The notes: a model not told the origin generated them from the sequence alone. A DNA stretch of 64,000 nucleotides from Hyphomicrobiales bacterium (GCA_900466875.1 UBNQ01000021.1:124001-188000); one strand, 5' to 3'; shown: positions 16,675 through 26,657, counted from the first letter of the stretch. Numbers and translations are program-made.

Positions 16675-17346
16675 TTAGGGCGCCTTGCCGGTAGCGGCGA
16701 TATTGTCGAGCATGATTTGGGCGCGGTTGACGACATTGCGCGGTGCGCCCGCATCGTTGACGACCTGCTGGAACCACTGCTTGGCCTGCGGCATGTTTCC
16801 GGCCTTGTAGGCGGAAAGGCCGAGCGCTTCGCGGGCGGAATTGGCCAGAACATGGCCCTGCGACGACAGGATTTCCGCTTCCGCCGCAACCTGCTCGTAA
16901 GAGCCGGTATCGACGAGAATGAAGGCGGCGCGCATCTTGGCGAGATCGCGAACGGCCTGCGGCGCTGTATTGTCATTTCCGACCTGACGGTAGGCTTCGA
17001 CGGCGGCAGCCGCATCGCCCTTGGCCTGCTGCACGGAAGCGGCACGCATTTTCGCCAAAATCGGATAGGCGCCAGTGCCGTCCTTCTCGATTGCAGCGAG
17101 AGCGGCCAGCGCTTCGTCGTTCTTGCCTTCGGAGGCAAGCGTCAGGGCACCGATGAACCGGTCGCCGGATTGCGAGGACGTGTGGTTGTCCCAGTATTCG
17201 AAACCGCGCCAGCCCGCAGTGCCGATGACGATCGCCACGGCAACGCCGATCGCGATCTTGCCATAACGCGACCAGGCGTTCTTGAGCTGATCGGAGCGAA
17301 GCTCTTCATTCACTTCACGGAAAAAACTGTCGTCGTTATGCGCCAT
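16675..17346 (-). CDS. Inner-membrane TPR-like protein (YfgM/DUF2133 type)
   Basis: A 223-residue protein with a short cytoplasmic N-terminus (DDSFFREVNEELRSDQLKNAW), one transmembrane helix at about residues 30-50 (IAIGVAVAIVIGTAGWRGFEY) and a periplasmic alanine-rich helical domain that reads as TPR-like repeats. This matches the YfgM family, which in enterobacteria associates with the Sec translocon and periplasmic chaperones (PpiD). The gene lies directly upstream of der, as yfgM lies near engA in many proteobacteria, supporting the assignment. It likely shares an operon with der. Confidence 0.85.
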   Translation of the reverse strand: MAHNDDSFFREVNEELRSDQLKNAWSRYGKIAIGVAVAIVIGTAGWRGFEYWDNHTSSQSGDRFIGALTLASEGKNDEALAALAAIEKDGTGAYPILAKMRAASVQQAKGDAAAAVEAYRQVGNDNTAPQAVRDLAKMRAAFILVDTGSYEQVAAEAEILSSQGHVLANSAREALGLSAYKAGNMPQAKQWFQQVVNDAGAPRNVVNRAQIMLDNIAATGKAP

Positions 17347-17708
17347 CGAAGTCTCCGGCCCTCTCGCGGGCCAATCCTGGGTCGGTCATCCGGCCAAGGC
17401 TCCGCCATGCGGCAGACAATCGGTCGGAAAAGCGCCTTCTAGCCTATTTTCCCGAGGATGTAAGGCCCCCCACGCAAAACTGACCGGCAACACCCGGATT
17501 CGGCACCGGGCCAGCCCGCCGCGGCCATCACCAACCACGTCTTGAAGCTGCAGATAATGAGAGTATGCTCCTCAGGGTGGAATTTCCCGCGACGAGTTGC
17601 GTCTCTTCGCATGTGGGGCTCCAGCATCAGCCCCTCACTGTCGCCCCTATCGGGAGACTGCATCTCGCCATTGTGATCGCGCCGCGAGTGGATTGGGAGG
17701 TCGGCTCG
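17347..17708. other. Intergenic region between divergent TPR and PagL-like genes
   Basis: 362 bases without a convincing gene. Open frames here on both strands have no ribosome-binding site and no family resemblance. The region should hold the divergent promoters of the TPR-der operon and of the PagL-like gene, and a GGGAGG Shine-Dalgarno sits at its right end. Confidence 0.4.
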
Positions 17709-18359
17709 ATGCGAAGACTTCACGCAGCTCTGGCTTTCGCCACGCTGGTTTCGATCCTATGTCCCTTGCAAGCCGACGCCGGAGATTGGCTCGACTGGCA
17801 ATGGTACGGCATGACCGGCCCCTGCCACGACAGATGCGCAGTCATGGTTTTCGGTGGCAAATTCGTCGAGACGCCCATGGAGGACATTTTTCTTCACGGG
17901 AATCTCTCACCTTTCGACTGGGATTTTGGCGATAGTGGCTTTATCGGCCTTTCCACGTCCCGCACGGTCGCAAGCTTGTGGCGGGAACGCTTTGCGATCG
18001 AAACAGAGCTGGGCGTCGGCAAGAGATTTGGCAGCATGCACGAATCCGAAGCCTGGGCAGCCTTGTATCTTCGCTATCGCGACTTCCCCTGGAACGACCA
18101 TCTCTACACGACCGTGGCTGTCTCGACCGGCCTCAACTATGCGAGCGGCATTTCGGACGAGGAAAGGGCCCGCGCGGGAAACGATCGCGGCGACCGGCTC
18201 CTGCATTATCTCGCACCGGAAATCACCTTCGCATTGCCGGAAAACAAGTCGAGGGAACTGGTCATCCGTTTTCACCATCGGTCCGGCGCCTATGGCCTGA
18301 TCAGTGATGCGGATGGCGGCATCCAGTATCTGACAGTCGGCTTTCGCCTGCGTTTCTAG
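17709..18359 (+). CDS. Outer-membrane PagL-like lipid A 3-O-deacylase/acyloxyacyl hydrolase family protein
   Basis: A 216-residue exported beta-barrel protein: a signal peptide of about 24 residues ends in LQADA, alternating amphipathic strands follow, and the C-terminus ends in aromatic RLRF, as required for barrel insertion. The segment VIRFHHRSGAYG resembles the PagL active-site strand with its H-x-S pair, and GGIQYLTVGF corresponds to the strand that carries the catalytic glutamate in Pseudomonas PagL. Here a glutamine appears at that place, so activity is uncertain. The start at 17709 is set by GGGAGG eight bases upstream. The frame is open 48 codons further upstream without support. It may modify lipid A or be a structural homologue. 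Confidence 0.65.
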   Translation: MRRLHAALAFATLVSILCPLQADAGDWLDWQWYGMTGPCHDRCAVMVFGGKFVETPMEDIFLHGNLSPFDWDFGDSGFIGLSTSRTVASLWRERFAIETELGVGKRFGSMHESEAWAALYLRYRDFPWNDHLYTTVAVSTGLNYASGISDEERARAGNDRGDRLLHYLAPEITFALPENKSRELVIRFHHRSGAYGLISDADGGIQYLTVGFRLRF

Positions 18360-18484
18360 CCGTAAAGACATCGACTGCAGACCAGCAACCACCTCATTGT
18401 TCCCAAAATCAAAGCTTCGCCTTAATCGAGGGTCAAGAGCACCGGCTATTGCCCAGCTCGTCGAAAAAGAATCAGGAACTGATA

Positions 18485-19489
18485 ATGCGCTTTGCTTCCT
18501 TGGCCACTCTGTTTGCCGCCCTCGCCGTCTCCACCGGTGCGATGGCTGAGGACGTGGCGCAACGGCCAAAGCAGCTGCTGATGATCTCCTTCGATGGCGC
18601 GGGCTCGAACGCGCTCTGGCAGCGCAGCCGCGATTTCGCCCGCAACAACAACGCGCATTTCACCTATTTCCTCTCCTGCACACTGGTCATCCCCCGCGCC
18701 GACAAGGCTCGTTACCAGGGCCCCGACAAAAGGGCCGGCCGTTCCAATATCGGTTTCGCGCAGGATGGGCCCGAGGCGAAGGAACGTCTCGGCCATATCT
18801 GGCAGGCACATCAGGAAGGCCACGACATATCGAGCCATACCTGCGGCCATTTCGACGGCAAGGACTGGTCGGAGGCTGAGTGGCAGAAGGAGATGACGAG
18901 CTTTCACGACGTGATGACCGACGCCTGGAAGTCAATCGGCGCGTCCACCGACGAACCGCAGGGCTGGCGCGACTTCATCGACAACGACATTCGCGGATTC
19001 CGCGCCCCCTATTTCTCCACCAGCGCCGGCATGACCGAGGCAGAGAAAAAGGCCGGCTTCCTGTATGACGCGAGCCTCGTCACCAAGGATCCGCTGATGC
19101 CGGAGACCAAGGGCGGGCTTATCCGCTTCGGCCTGCCGCTGATCCCCGAAGGCCCGCAGCAGCGGCCGATCATTGCCATGGACTATAACCTCTTCATCCG
19201 CCATTCCGGCGGCATCGACAATCCCAGCCGCTCGGCCGAATTCGAGGAGCGTGCCTATTCCGCCTTCCGCGCCGCCTTCGACAGGCAATATGACGGCGAC
19301 CGCATCCCCATGCAGATCGGCCTGCATTTCGTCGAAATGAATGCCGGCGCCTATTGGCGGGCCATGGAACGCCTCGCCTCGGAAGTCTGCACCAAGTCCG
19401 ACGTCGCCTGCGTCAGCTATACCGAGGCGATCCGCATGCTCGACGAACGCCGATCTTCCGCCGCAAGCGGCACAAGCTCAGCCGGATAG
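18485..19489 (+). CDS. Secreted polysaccharide deacetylase (CE4/NodB-like)
   Basis: A 334-residue protein with a signal peptide (cleavage near residue 21, after AMA) and a NodB-homology fold. The first metal motif appears as MISFDGAGSN, the HxxxH-type zinc motif as SSHTCGHFDG, and FRAPYF is the usual third motif carrying the arginine. These residues suggest a metal-dependent deacetylase acting on a surface or peptidoglycan polysaccharide in the periplasm; the canonical TFDDG is altered to SFDGA, so the catalytic base may differ. The ATG at 18485 is preceded by AGGAA. A VanZ-like gene follows after 113 bases. Substrate unknown. Confidence 0.82.
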   Translation: MRFASLATLFAALAVSTGAMAEDVAQRPKQLLMISFDGAGSNALWQRSRDFARNNNAHFTYFLSCTLVIPRADKARYQGPDKRAGRSNIGFAQDGPEAKERLGHIWQAHQEGHDISSHTCGHFDGKDWSEAEWQKEMTSFHDVMTDAWKSIGASTDEPQGWRDFIDNDIRGFRAPYFSTSAGMTEAEKKAGFLYDASLVTKDPLMPETKGGLIRFGLPLIPEGPQQRPIIAMDYNLFIRHSGGIDNPSRSAEFEERAYSAFRAAFDRQYDGDRIPMQIGLHFVEMNAGAYWRAMERLASEVCTKSDVACVSYTEAIRMLDERRSSAASGTSSAG

Positions 19490-19602
19490 CTTTTACGAAA
19501 GGCACCACCGGAAACAGCCGCTCACGCGATATTCATCTCTTTCCGTCACCATCGCCGTTTCATGCGGCTTCCTACCTTCCCCGCTCACGATATGACAATT
19601 CA

Positions 19603-19974
19603 ATGACACGATCGATCACCTCACGCCTTTTCAAATTCCTTCCCTGGCTGGCGCTAGCTGCCATCGTCTTTGCGACGGTATCGCCGATCCGGCTGCGACC
19701 GCAGGATTTTGCCTCGGTGGATGTCGATCGCGCCGGTGCCTTCGCTGTCATGGCGCTGCTTTTCGTGCTCGCCTATCCGCGGCAATGGCTGCTCTGCGCC
19801 CTCCTGCTGATGCTCGGCGCCGGCGGCATCGAACTGTTGCAGTTCCTCTCGCCCAGCCGCCATGCCCATCTCGACGATGCCGCGGTCAAGGCGGCGGGTG
19901 CTGCAATCGGCTGCCTAGTCGGATTGATGGCGAACCGCACGATCAGCCGGTTTCGCCAGCCCGCGACGGCCTGA
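19603..19974 (+). CDS. VanZ-like small integral membrane protein
   Basis: A 123-residue membrane protein with about four hydrophobic helices and the VanZ-family signature GIELLQFLSPSRHAHLDDAAVKAAGAAIG (a conserved E-x-x-Q ... D pattern at the membrane interface). VanZ proteins are linked to glycopeptide resistance in Gram-positives, but the proteobacterial members have no established function. The ATG at 19603 has no strong Shine-Dalgarno. It may be co-transcribed with the polysaccharide deacetylase upstream, which would suggest an envelope role; this is inference. Confidence 0.8.
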   Translation: MTRSITSRLFKFLPWLALAAIVFATVSPIRLRPQDFASVDVDRAGAFAVMALLFVLAYPRQWLLCALLLMLGAGGIELLQFLSPSRHAHLDDAAVKAAGAAIGCLVGLMANRTISRFRQPATA

Positions 19975-20311
19975 CGGCACGAGCATAAGACATTTCAACC
20001 AATTTCATCTTTTTCATCCCCGCCTCATCCCCGCACCAAAAAACCGGCGCATAATCGGCTCGTCATCGGATGGGAACCGGGTTCGCGAACCGGCCTCCTC
20101 AGCAGGTTCGAAGAGCTTGGTTTCGGTGATGGTCGCAGCCGATGCGGCAGGAGGAACTGACAAGTCCTCTTTTCCTGCATCGGAAGCGGTCGGGGCAGGC
20201 AAAAACCTGACCTACCCACTGCAATCGAATACCCGCCTGCCCTTTCCCTCCGGGAAGATCGTAACGCCCGACCTTGGATCATCGGGCCGAAGCGCTTTCC
20301 CAAACGCAAAA
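19975..20311. other. Intergenic region, no gene recognised
   Basis: Short open frames occur on both strands but show no start context, no family resemblance and arginine- or serine-rich composition typical of shadow frames in high-GC DNA. The right end carries the terminator of the bacA gene. Nothing else is supported. Confidence 0.4.
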
Positions 20312-20339
20312 CCGCGCCGGATAGACATATCCGGCGCGG
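20312..20339 (-). terminator. Intrinsic terminator of bacA
   Basis: A 12-bp perfect stem CCGCGCCGGATA / TATCCGGCGCGG with a four-base loop, followed on the minus strand by TTTTGCGTTT. It lies about 30 bases beyond the bacA stop codon. Confidence 0.88.
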
Positions 20340-20369
20340 CCAAAAATGCTTGCGATTTTCTGTTCCGGA

Positions 20370-21647
20370 TCAGGTCGGCTTGTTCGCCGCCATCTCCCCG
20401 CCTTCAGCTTCCCGCTGAAGATAATTCTGATCGATCGTCGGCAACGGCTCATCGTAGATCACCGCCTCGAAAGCCTTGAGACGCTTGTAGATCGACAGCA
20501 GCTCGACGATCGTCGTCCATGAGTTGATGAGATACTGGAAAGACCCGCGGACCTGATCGAAAACATTACCGACCTGGGTAAACACGCCGAGCGTTATCTT
20601 TCCGGCGGCAATGGAAGGGATGAGGACGATCAAGCTGTAGAGATTGTCCGCCTGTAGATAAAAAATACGAGCGATATTGAAATACAGATAGTGGAAATAG
20701 AGACGGAAATAATTCTTCCGGACATTTCCGAACAGCTCCTGAACGGTCGCGGGTTGCGCGCGGTCCTCGTGGTCTTCGCCATAGACAAGTTCCTTGCGAA
20801 ACGCAGCCTCGACCCGCTGATTGCGGAATTCGAGTCCCGGCAACTTGATGCCGATGAGCGCCAGGATGCCGGTACCGAATACGGACCAGACGATTGCCGC
20901 CCAGACCAGTGCGTGTGGGATTTCGCCGACAATGGGCAACTCGGTGATCGTCTGCGAAAACGTAAACAACACAGGCATGAAGGCGATCAGCGTCATCACG
21001 GCACGCACCAGGCCGACACCAAGGCTTTCGACGGTGGAGGAAAACCGCATCGTGTCTTCCTGAACGCGCTGGGAGGCACCTTCGATATGGCGCAGCCTCG
21101 ACCAGTTGGCCATGTAGAACTCGTTCATCGCCGTACGCCAGCGGAAAATATAGTGGCTGACGAAGAAGAGGTTGAGGACACTGACGGTAATCGCCACGAA
21201 GGCGATACCTGTGATTCCGAGCAGGCCGGAATAAAGCTGTTGCGCCGTTACCGGCGCAGTCTTGGCCAGCGCCTGCTGGATTAGATCGTAGTATGGCCCA
21301 TACCAGGCATTGAACGCGACGTTGACCTGAACGGAAAAATAGGTGGCGAATATGATCAGCGACGTTCCAAGAACCGACCACATTTGCCAACGATGTGGAG
21401 CGAGCACGAACCAGAAGGCTGCAAATATCGCGGTTGCAGCCAGATAATAGGCGTAAAACCACAGATATGAAGGGCTCCAGAACAGCGACATCCCGATCTC
21501 TGCCGCTTCTCCCGCAGGAGCTGGGTCGATCCCGATTATCGATCCAAGCTGGCTTCCGCCTGAGTACCAGGACGCAATCACCAAAGCGCACCATAAAAGC
21601 GCGGAGGGAAAAAACAGTTTCGGTTTGGGAAAGAAGGAATGGAACAC
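20370..21647 (-). CDS. bacA: Peptide transporter BacA (SbmA family)
   Basis: A 425-residue inner-membrane transporter of the SbmA/BacA family, which imports antimicrobial and nodule-specific cysteine-rich peptides by proton motive force. In rhizobia it is required for bacteroid survival and affects very-long-chain fatty acids in lipid A. The N-terminus [19 protein letters not shown], the [22 protein letters not shown] loop, the [14 protein letters not shown] and [20 protein letters not shown] blocks and [23 protein letters not shown] are characteristic. Several transmembrane helices are evident. It begins at GTG 21647, the position where homologues start; AGGA lies somewhat far upstream. It is monocistronic, with its own terminator. 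Confidence 0.95.
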   Translation of the reverse strand: MFHSFFPKPKLFFPSALLWCALVIASWYSGGSQLGSIIGIDPAPAGEAAEIGMSLFWSPSYLWFYAYYLAATAIFAAFWFVLAPHRWQMWSVLGTSLIIFATYFSVQVNVAFNAWYGPYYDLIQQALAKTAPVTAQQLYSGLLGITGIAFVAITVSVLNLFFVSHYIFRWRTAMNEFYMANWSRLRHIEGASQRVQEDTMRFSSTVESLGVGLVRAVMTLIAFMPVLFTFSQTITELPIVGEIPHALVWAAIVWSVFGTGILALIGIKLPGLEFRNQRVEAAFRKELVYGEDHEDRAQPATVQELFGNVRKNYFRLYFHYLYFNIARIFYLQADNLYSLIVLIPSIAAGKITLGVFTQVGNVFDQVRGSFQYLINSWTTIVELLSIYKRLKAFEAVIYDEPLPTIDQNYLQREAEGGEMAANKPT

Positions 21648-21771
21648 GGAGCGGGTGCTTTCCTGAGTTCTGAGCTGCGGGTCATTTATTAGCGGCGGAA
21701 ACTATGGCAATCATGCGCAGGCGGCAATGGCCGCGCCGCTTTGTTACGCATTTGTAACCACGTTCTTCCCG

Positions 21772-22950
21772 TTAGCGCACACGTCTGGCGACGAGCGCCG
21801 CCAGCACCACGCAGACAACGAGCACACCCGTCGCAATCAGCGTCGGCAGCGCGAAGCTGCCGCTCTTTTGAGCTGCCCAGCCGGCCACAAGCGGGCCGAG
21901 GATCTGGCCGACGCCGAAGGCGGCCGTCATCGAGGCCAGTGCCCGGCGCGGGCTTTCCGGCACCAGCTTGCCGCCGAGCTGCAGCCCGTAGGCGGTGATC
22001 ACCATGAAGGTCGCGCCGAGCAGCAGGCCGCCGAACAGCGCCCCCGCTGTCGACGGAAGGAGTACCGAACACAGAACGCCCACCGCAAGCACAGCCATCG
22101 CCGCCGTGTAGGATCTGGCAAGTCCGATGCGGATGGCCAGCGGATGCCAGGCCAGAAGCGAGACGGCGGCCGCACAGCCGGTGATGAACCACGCGAGGAA
22201 TTCGATGATCGGTCCCGCATCGCCCTGCCTTGCGATCGTCACCAGAAAGGTCGCGGTGATGACGTAGCCGAAGCCGAACAGACCGTAGGACGTGGTCAGC
22301 AGAACGAGCGGCAGTTTCCATGTGAGCGGCGGCTCTACCCGTCGTTCCGTTACGCCATGCGGCCGCGGCAACATCCAATGAACGAGAAACACGGCAATGA
22401 AAGCGATTGCCGCGCCAGCCAGCCAGTTGATTCGCCAACCATGCGCCGCATCCCCCGCCGACATGTTGACGCCCAGCGCCAGCGCCGAAGACAGCGCGAT
22501 CCCCGCCCCCACCCCGCCAAAATGCAGAAAATTGACCACATGTCCCTGCTTTCCGCCCTGTCGCGCATAGGGAAGCACGATCGAGGAAATCAGGATCATC
22601 GCCAGCGCGCTCGCCAGTCCCGCGAGGAACCGGATGACGACAAAAGCCGGGACCGATGTGGTCAAGGCCATCGCCGCCAGCAGGATTGCAGTGGCCATCA
22701 GCGCGGCAAGCCCGATGGTCCTTTCCCGGCCCGCCGCCCAGCCCTGCCCCGCAAGGATGGCGCCTGCCAGATATCCGGCGAAATTGCCGGCGGCAATGTA
22801 ACCGGCATCCGCCGACGAGATCGGGATTCCGCCGATCATGCCCGGCAGGACGGGTGTGTAGAAGAAGCGGCCAAAACCCATGGCGGCCGCCATGGCGATC
22901 GCGCCGGAAAGGCCGACAAGGCGAAGGTTCAAGCGAGGGGTCATATCCAT
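21772..22950 (-). CDS. YbfB/YjiJ family MFS transporter
   Basis: A 392-residue major facilitator with about twelve transmembrane helices. The first helices carry AMAAAMGFGRFFYTPVLPGM, a motif typical of the YbfB/YjiJ group, and ISSADAGYIAAGNFAGYLAGAI between helices 1 and 2. Substrates are unknown for nearly all members; sugar or aromatic-compound efflux has been suggested for the family. An alternative start two codons in (22944) is possible. It lies in the same direction as bacA, 125 bases upstream of it, and is divergent from the small gene at 23146. Confidence 0.85.
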   Translation of the reverse strand: MDMTPRLNLRLVGLSGAIAMAAAMGFGRFFYTPVLPGMIGGIPISSADAGYIAAGNFAGYLAGAILAGQGWAAGRERTIGLAALMATAILLAAMALTTSVPAFVVIRFLAGLASALAMILISSIVLPYARQGGKQGHVVNFLHFGGVGAGIALSSALALGVNMSAGDAAHGWRINWLAGAAIAFIAVFLVHWMLPRPHGVTERRVEPPLTWKLPLVLLTTSYGLFGFGYVITATFLVTIARQGDAGPIIEFLAWFITGCAAAVSLLAWHPLAIRIGLARSYTAAMAVLAVGVLCSVLLPSTAGALFGGLLLGATFMVITAYGLQLGGKLVPESPRRALASMTAAFGVGQILGPLVAGWAAQKSGSFALPTLIATGVLVVCVVLAALVARRVR

Positions 22951-23145
22951 GCCTGCTTATGGCAGCGCCCGATGCACCGCACAAATCAGCATTTTTCATC
23001 ACTCCGGGAATAATTTGAATGGTCCGGCTGAAGAAAGCAGCCGCAGTAACGAATTGGTGCACTGCAGGGAGTCATTTGTCTTGTTGTTGACACGAATGAC
23101 CGCCATTGTCTGTCTTGTGCCAAATCAACAGACGGGAGGCGCAAA

Positions 23146-23364
23146 ATGGATCGTGACCTGACCGTATCGGAAGTCCTGGTGGACCCGCTGATCGCGCAGC
23201 TGCGCAAGGCGGACCTGATCGGAAATGCCGCATTCGCACAGCTGATGGAAAGTGCTGCCCGCGTTCATTCGCGCCGCGCGATCGACAATCTCGGCGAAGA
23301 GCGCGCAACAGCCTTTTATTGCGCCATCGAGGCGTCCAATCGCGCGGAAGCCTGCCTCCGCTGA
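23146..23364 (+). CDS. Small hypothetical protein, 72 residues
   Basis: A 72-residue, soluble, helical protein with a good start context (GGGAGG seven bases before the ATG) and composition typical of a real gene: it opens MDRDLTVSEVLVDPLIAQL and contains ADLIGNAAFAQLMESAARVH. I do not recognise a named family; it has the look of the short conserved proteins common in Rhizobiaceae. No signal peptide or membrane segment. It is divergent from the MFS gene and convergent with map. A TTGACA at 23087-23092 may be part of its promoter. Function unknown. Confidence 0.75.
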   Translation: MDRDLTVSEVLVDPLIAQLRKADLIGNAAFAQLMESAARVHSRRAIDNLGEERATAFYCAIEASNRAEACLR

Positions 23365-23422
23365 GAAGTTTCCGGTCGCCGCTCCTGCCGCGACCGGCCA
23401 TTCCAAGACCACGGAATAATTC

Positions 23423-24178
23423 TTAATTCGCCAGCGTCAGAATCAGTGGCCCATTTTTGGTCGCGACGATCGTGTGCTCGTATTGCACCGTCGGGGCGTT
23501 CGGATCGCTGTAGAGCGTCCACGGATCGTCATTGTCGCCGTCTTCCGCCCATGTTCCGCCGAGCGACAGGAACGGCTCGACGGTAAACACCAGCCCATCC
23601 TCCATGATCCGGCGTTCGCTCTTTTCCGGCCAGGTCGGGATTTCCTTCGGCTCGTCATGCAGGGTCAGGCCGATGCCGTGGCTGGAAAGATTGGTAATCA
23701 GCGTATAGCGGTTCTTCTTCGCAAAGGCACCGATTGAATTGCCAATCCCGGCGATCGGAGCCCCGGCCTTTACCTGCTGCAACCCGGTCCACAAGGCCCG
23801 CTTGCCGTCACGGCAGAGCTTTTCGATTTCCCGACGCACCGGCGGCACCGCATAGGACGCGCCGCAATCGCCGAAGAACCCGTCCTTCACGGCAGACACG
23901 TCGATATTGACGAGATCGCCCGCCTTGATTACCCGGCCGCCCGGGATGCCGTGCGCGACCTCCTCGTTGACGCTGATGCAGGTTGCGCCAGGAAACTGGT
24001 AGCAGGTTTCCGGCGCGGATTGCGCGCCGTTGTCTTCCAGGATCTTGCGGCCGATATCGTCCAGCTCCTTGGTGGTGATCCCCGGCTCGAGCGACTTCGC
24101 CATCGTTTCCATCGCCTGGGCGCAGAGCCGGCCGATCGCTTTCAGCTTGTCGAGTTCGTCTTCACTGGAGATTACCAT
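23423..24178 (-). CDS. map: Type I methionine aminopeptidase
   Basis: A 251-residue methionine aminopeptidase (M24A), which removes the initiator methionine. Metal ligands are in the expected blocks: ISVNEEVAHGIPGGRVIKAGDLVNIDVSAVKDGFFGDCGASY (two aspartates), LSSHGIGLTLHDEP (histidine), DGLVFTVEPFL (glutamate), and the final QYEHTIVATKNG (glutamate). It lacks an N-terminal zinc-binding extension. Rhizobia usually have another map gene in a ribosomal or radC neighbourhood, so this may be a second copy; that cannot be checked here. GAGGAAA lies upstream of the ATG at 24178. Next gene upstream (27 bases) is the LLM oxidoreductase, same strand, so they may be co-transcribed. Confidence 0.93.
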   Translation of the reverse strand: MVISSEDELDKLKAIGRLCAQAMETMAKSLEPGITTKELDDIGRKILEDNGAQSAPETCYQFPGATCISVNEEVAHGIPGGRVIKAGDLVNIDVSAVKDGFFGDCGASYAVPPVRREIEKLCRDGKRALWTGLQQVKAGAPIAGIGNSIGAFAKKNRYTLITNLSSHGIGLTLHDEPKEIPTWPEKSERRIMEDGLVFTVEPFLSLGGTWAEDGDNDDPWTLYSDPNAPTVQYEHTIVATKNGPLILTLAN

Positions 24179-24205
24179 TTCGGGTCGTTTCCTCTTTATG
24201 TCTTT

Positions 24206-25279
24206 TTAGTTCGCCTGCGATGTGGCGCGCTCGGCCGATCCGGTCAATTCCTTTCTGACGATCGGCGCCACCTTCGTGCCGTAAAGCTCGATACCGTGCA
24301 TGATCTGGTCATGCGGCATAAGGCCTATCGCCATCTGCAGCAGGAACCGATCCATCTTGAACACCTTATGGGCCGCAATGATCTTTTCAGCCACCAGTTC
24401 CGGCTCTCCGACAAAGAGGTTTCCAAGCGGCGAACGGGCCTGATCGAAATGTGCCCGGCTTGTCGGTCCCCAGCCCCTTTCGCGGCCGATCCGGTTCATC
24501 ACCTCGGATTGCGGGCCATAGAACTGGTCTGCAGCAGCCTCCGTGGTGTCGGCGATGAAGCCATGCACATTGATGCTGGTCTTCAGTTTTCCGGCACCGT
24601 GTCCCGCCTTTGCCCCGGCTTCGCGATAGAGGTCGGCAAACGGATTGAAGCGCGGATATTCGCCGCCGATGATGGCAATCGCCAGCGGCAGCCCAAGCGT
24701 TCCGGCGCGCACGACCGATTGCGGCGTGCCGCCGACCGCGATCCAGACCGGCAACTGTTCCTGCAGCGGCCGCGGATAAACGCCGTGGCCGTTGATCGGT
24801 GCCCGCATCTGCGCCTTCCCATGCTCAGGCCATGTGACGACTTCCTGATCCCGAAGCGCAAGCAGCAGGTCCAGTTTTTCGGAAAACAGCGCGTCGTAGT
24901 CTCCCAGATCGTAACCGAACAGCGGGAACGATTCGATGAACGAACCGCGCCCGGCCATGATCTCGGCGCGACCACCGGAAATCAGGTCGACGGTCGAAAA
25001 TTGCTGAAAGACCCGCACCGGATCGTCGGAGCTCAACACCGAGACGGTGCTGGTCAGCCGGATGTTTTTCGTCAATGCGGCAGCCGCCGCCAGCACCGTC
25101 GAGGGCGAGGAAATCACATAGTCGGGGCGATGGTGTTCACCAAGCCCGAATACGTCGAGCCCCACCTGATCCGCGAGCGCGATCTCTTCGAGAAGGTTTT
25201 TCAGCCGCCTTGCGCCCTCTTCTCCCTTGTGGAGAGCAGCCGCGTCCATATCGCCGAATGTATGAAGCCCGAGTTCCAT
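24206..25279 (-). CDS. LLM class flavin-dependent oxidoreductase
   Basis: A 357-residue bacterial luciferase-like monooxygenase (TIM barrel, reduced-FMN dependent). Family features include ELGLHTFGD at the first strand, [19 protein letters not shown] helix, [39 protein letters not shown], and [17 protein letters not shown]. The subgroup is that of short-chain LLM proteins with the EHHRPDY histidines, often of unknown substrate. The start at 25279 ([10 protein letters not shown]) has AGGA six bases upstream; the frame is open to 25417 but lacks support. It lies 27 bases before map. Confidence 0.88.
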   Translation of the reverse strand: MELGLHTFGDMDAAALHKGEEGARRLKNLLEEIALADQVGLDVFGLGEHHRPDYVISSPSTVLAAAAALTKNIRLTSTVSVLSSDDPVRVFQQFSTVDLISGGRAEIMAGRGSFIESFPLFGYDLGDYDALFSEKLDLLLALRDQEVVTWPEHGKAQMRAPINGHGVYPRPLQEQLPVWIAVGGTPQSVVRAGTLGLPLAIAIIGGEYPRFNPFADLYREAGAKAGHGAGKLKTSINVHGFIADTTEAAADQFYGPQSEVMNRIGRERGWGPTSRAHFDQARSPLGNLFVGEPELVAEKIIAAHKVFKMDRFLLQMAIGLMPHDQIMHGIELYGTKVAPIVRKELTGSAERATSQAN

Positions 25280-25469
25280 GAGAAATCCTGTCATGCACGC
25301 AAACGCGTGGCGTGGAATGGTTCCAGGCTTCAGATAGAGACCGCGAGCCCCGAGCGCAAACCGCAAAAGATTGAACGAAACGTTCGATAAGTTCGATAAC
25401 TGGCTTCTTCCCGACAAGTAAATCTTAGCATTCTCACTCTAGTTTCCGGCCAGATCCGGGAGAATGCCC

Positions 25470-26657
25470 ATGGAAGAACTGGCTCGGAAAGACGACCAGC
25501 AGTCGAACCTTCTTGCCATGCAGATGGAGGCGCTTTACCGGGGCGCGCCGGCCTCGGCGATGAGCATTTTCGGTGGCGTGCTGACGATTCTCACCTATTG
25601 GTCACCGTCGCTGGCACCCATGCTCACCGGCTGGTTTGCATGCATCTGCGTGATCGCCATCACCCATCTTTCCAGCGCCGCGATGCGCCCGGAATTCACG
25701 ATACAGCAGCGCTGGAAGCTCGACTGGTCTCCTGCCGCCTGGTCCCGGCTTATCCGGATCGTCTATTTTTCCTCCGGCACCTGCTGGGGACTGGGGGGAT
25801 CCTGGCTGCTGCTTCAGGGCGACGACCACCAGACGCTGGTCATGTGCTGCATCGCCATGGGCGCCGTCACGGTAACCTATCCGGCAGTCGTCTACCGACC
25901 AGTCTTCAACCTCTTTCAGGTGCCGATATTCCTTGCCTTTTCAACCGCCTTTGCGATCAGCGATATCGAATACAGCAATCTCCTTGCGGTCGCTTCGGCC
26001 ACCTTGTGCGTGGCGCTGGCAATCATCGCCCGCAGCATGGGCGAACAGTTGAGCATGGCATTCCGCCTGCTCGACACGAACCGCCAGTTGACCGAACAGC
26101 TGGCGGCGCGCGGGTCCGTCCTCGAAGAGGAAAACCGCGAACTCACGGCCCAGACCCTGACCGATCCGCTGACCGGGCTCGCCAATCGGCGACAACTGAT
26201 CGAGTTTCTTCGCCGTGTGCCGGATCGCTGCGCCGTGCTGGTCGTCGATATCGACCACTTCAAGTCCTATAACGACACTCACGGTCATGGCGAAGGCGAC
26301 GTCTGCCTCATCCTCGTTGCCGAAGCGCTTCGCCACAGCATCCGATCCTCGACCGATCTCGTGGCACGCCACGGTGGCGAGGAATTCGTCGTTGTCCTGA
26401 CCGAAATCGATCGGGACCGGGCGCTGGAGGTCGCAGAAACGATCCGCACCAATATCCAGGTCCTCGCCGCGGCTCACCCCCAGAAAATTCGCCGCCTCGT
26501 CACCGCCAGCATAGGCCTCGCCTATCGCGACGAGGAGCGGCAGAAAAGCAGTTCCGACCTGCTCATCGAGGCCGACAGCGCGCTTTATGCGGCCAAGAAC
26601 GGCGGGCGCAACCGGGTCGAGACCCTGTCCGACATCCATCCGGCCGCCGCCGAATAG
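25470..26657 (+). CDS. Membrane-bound diguanylate cyclase (GGDEF domain)
   Basis: A 395-residue protein: a hydrophobic N-terminal half with about five or six transmembrane helices (residues 30-200), a short coiled linker (QLAARGSVLEEENREL), and a C-terminal GGDEF domain starting TLTDPLTGLANRRQLIEFL. The active-site signature is GGEEF in ARHGGEEFVVVLTEI, so cyclic-di-GMP synthesis is likely. An RxxD inhibitory site is not clear at the usual position. Two in-frame ATGs exist at 25464 and 25470; GGGAG ends seven bases before the second and only one before the first, so I chose 25470. The signal sensed by the membrane part is unknown. Confidence 0.9.
   Translation: MEELARKDDQQSNLLAMQMEALYRGAPASAMSIFGGVLTILTYWSPSLAPMLTGWFACICVIAITHLSSAAMRPEFTIQQRWKLDWSPAAWSRLIRIVYFSSGTCWGLGGSWLLLQGDDHQTLVMCCIAMGAVTVTYPAVVYRPVFNLFQVPIFLAFSTAFAISDIEYSNLLAVASATLCVALAIIARSMGEQLSMAFRLLDTNRQLTEQLAARGSVLEEENRELTAQTLTDPLTGLANRRQLIEFLRRVPDRCAVLVVDIDHFKSYNDTHGHGEGDVCLILVAEALRHSIRSSTDLVARHGGEEFVVVLTEIDRDRALEVAETIRTNIQVLAAAHPQKIRRLVTASIGLAYRDEERQKSSSDLLIEADSALYAAKNGGRNRVETLSDIHPAAAE

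Noticed and set aside
20025..20309. 94-residue minus-strand frame in the gap before bacA's terminator
   Set aside because: No start context, serine/arginine-rich composition, no recognisable domain.
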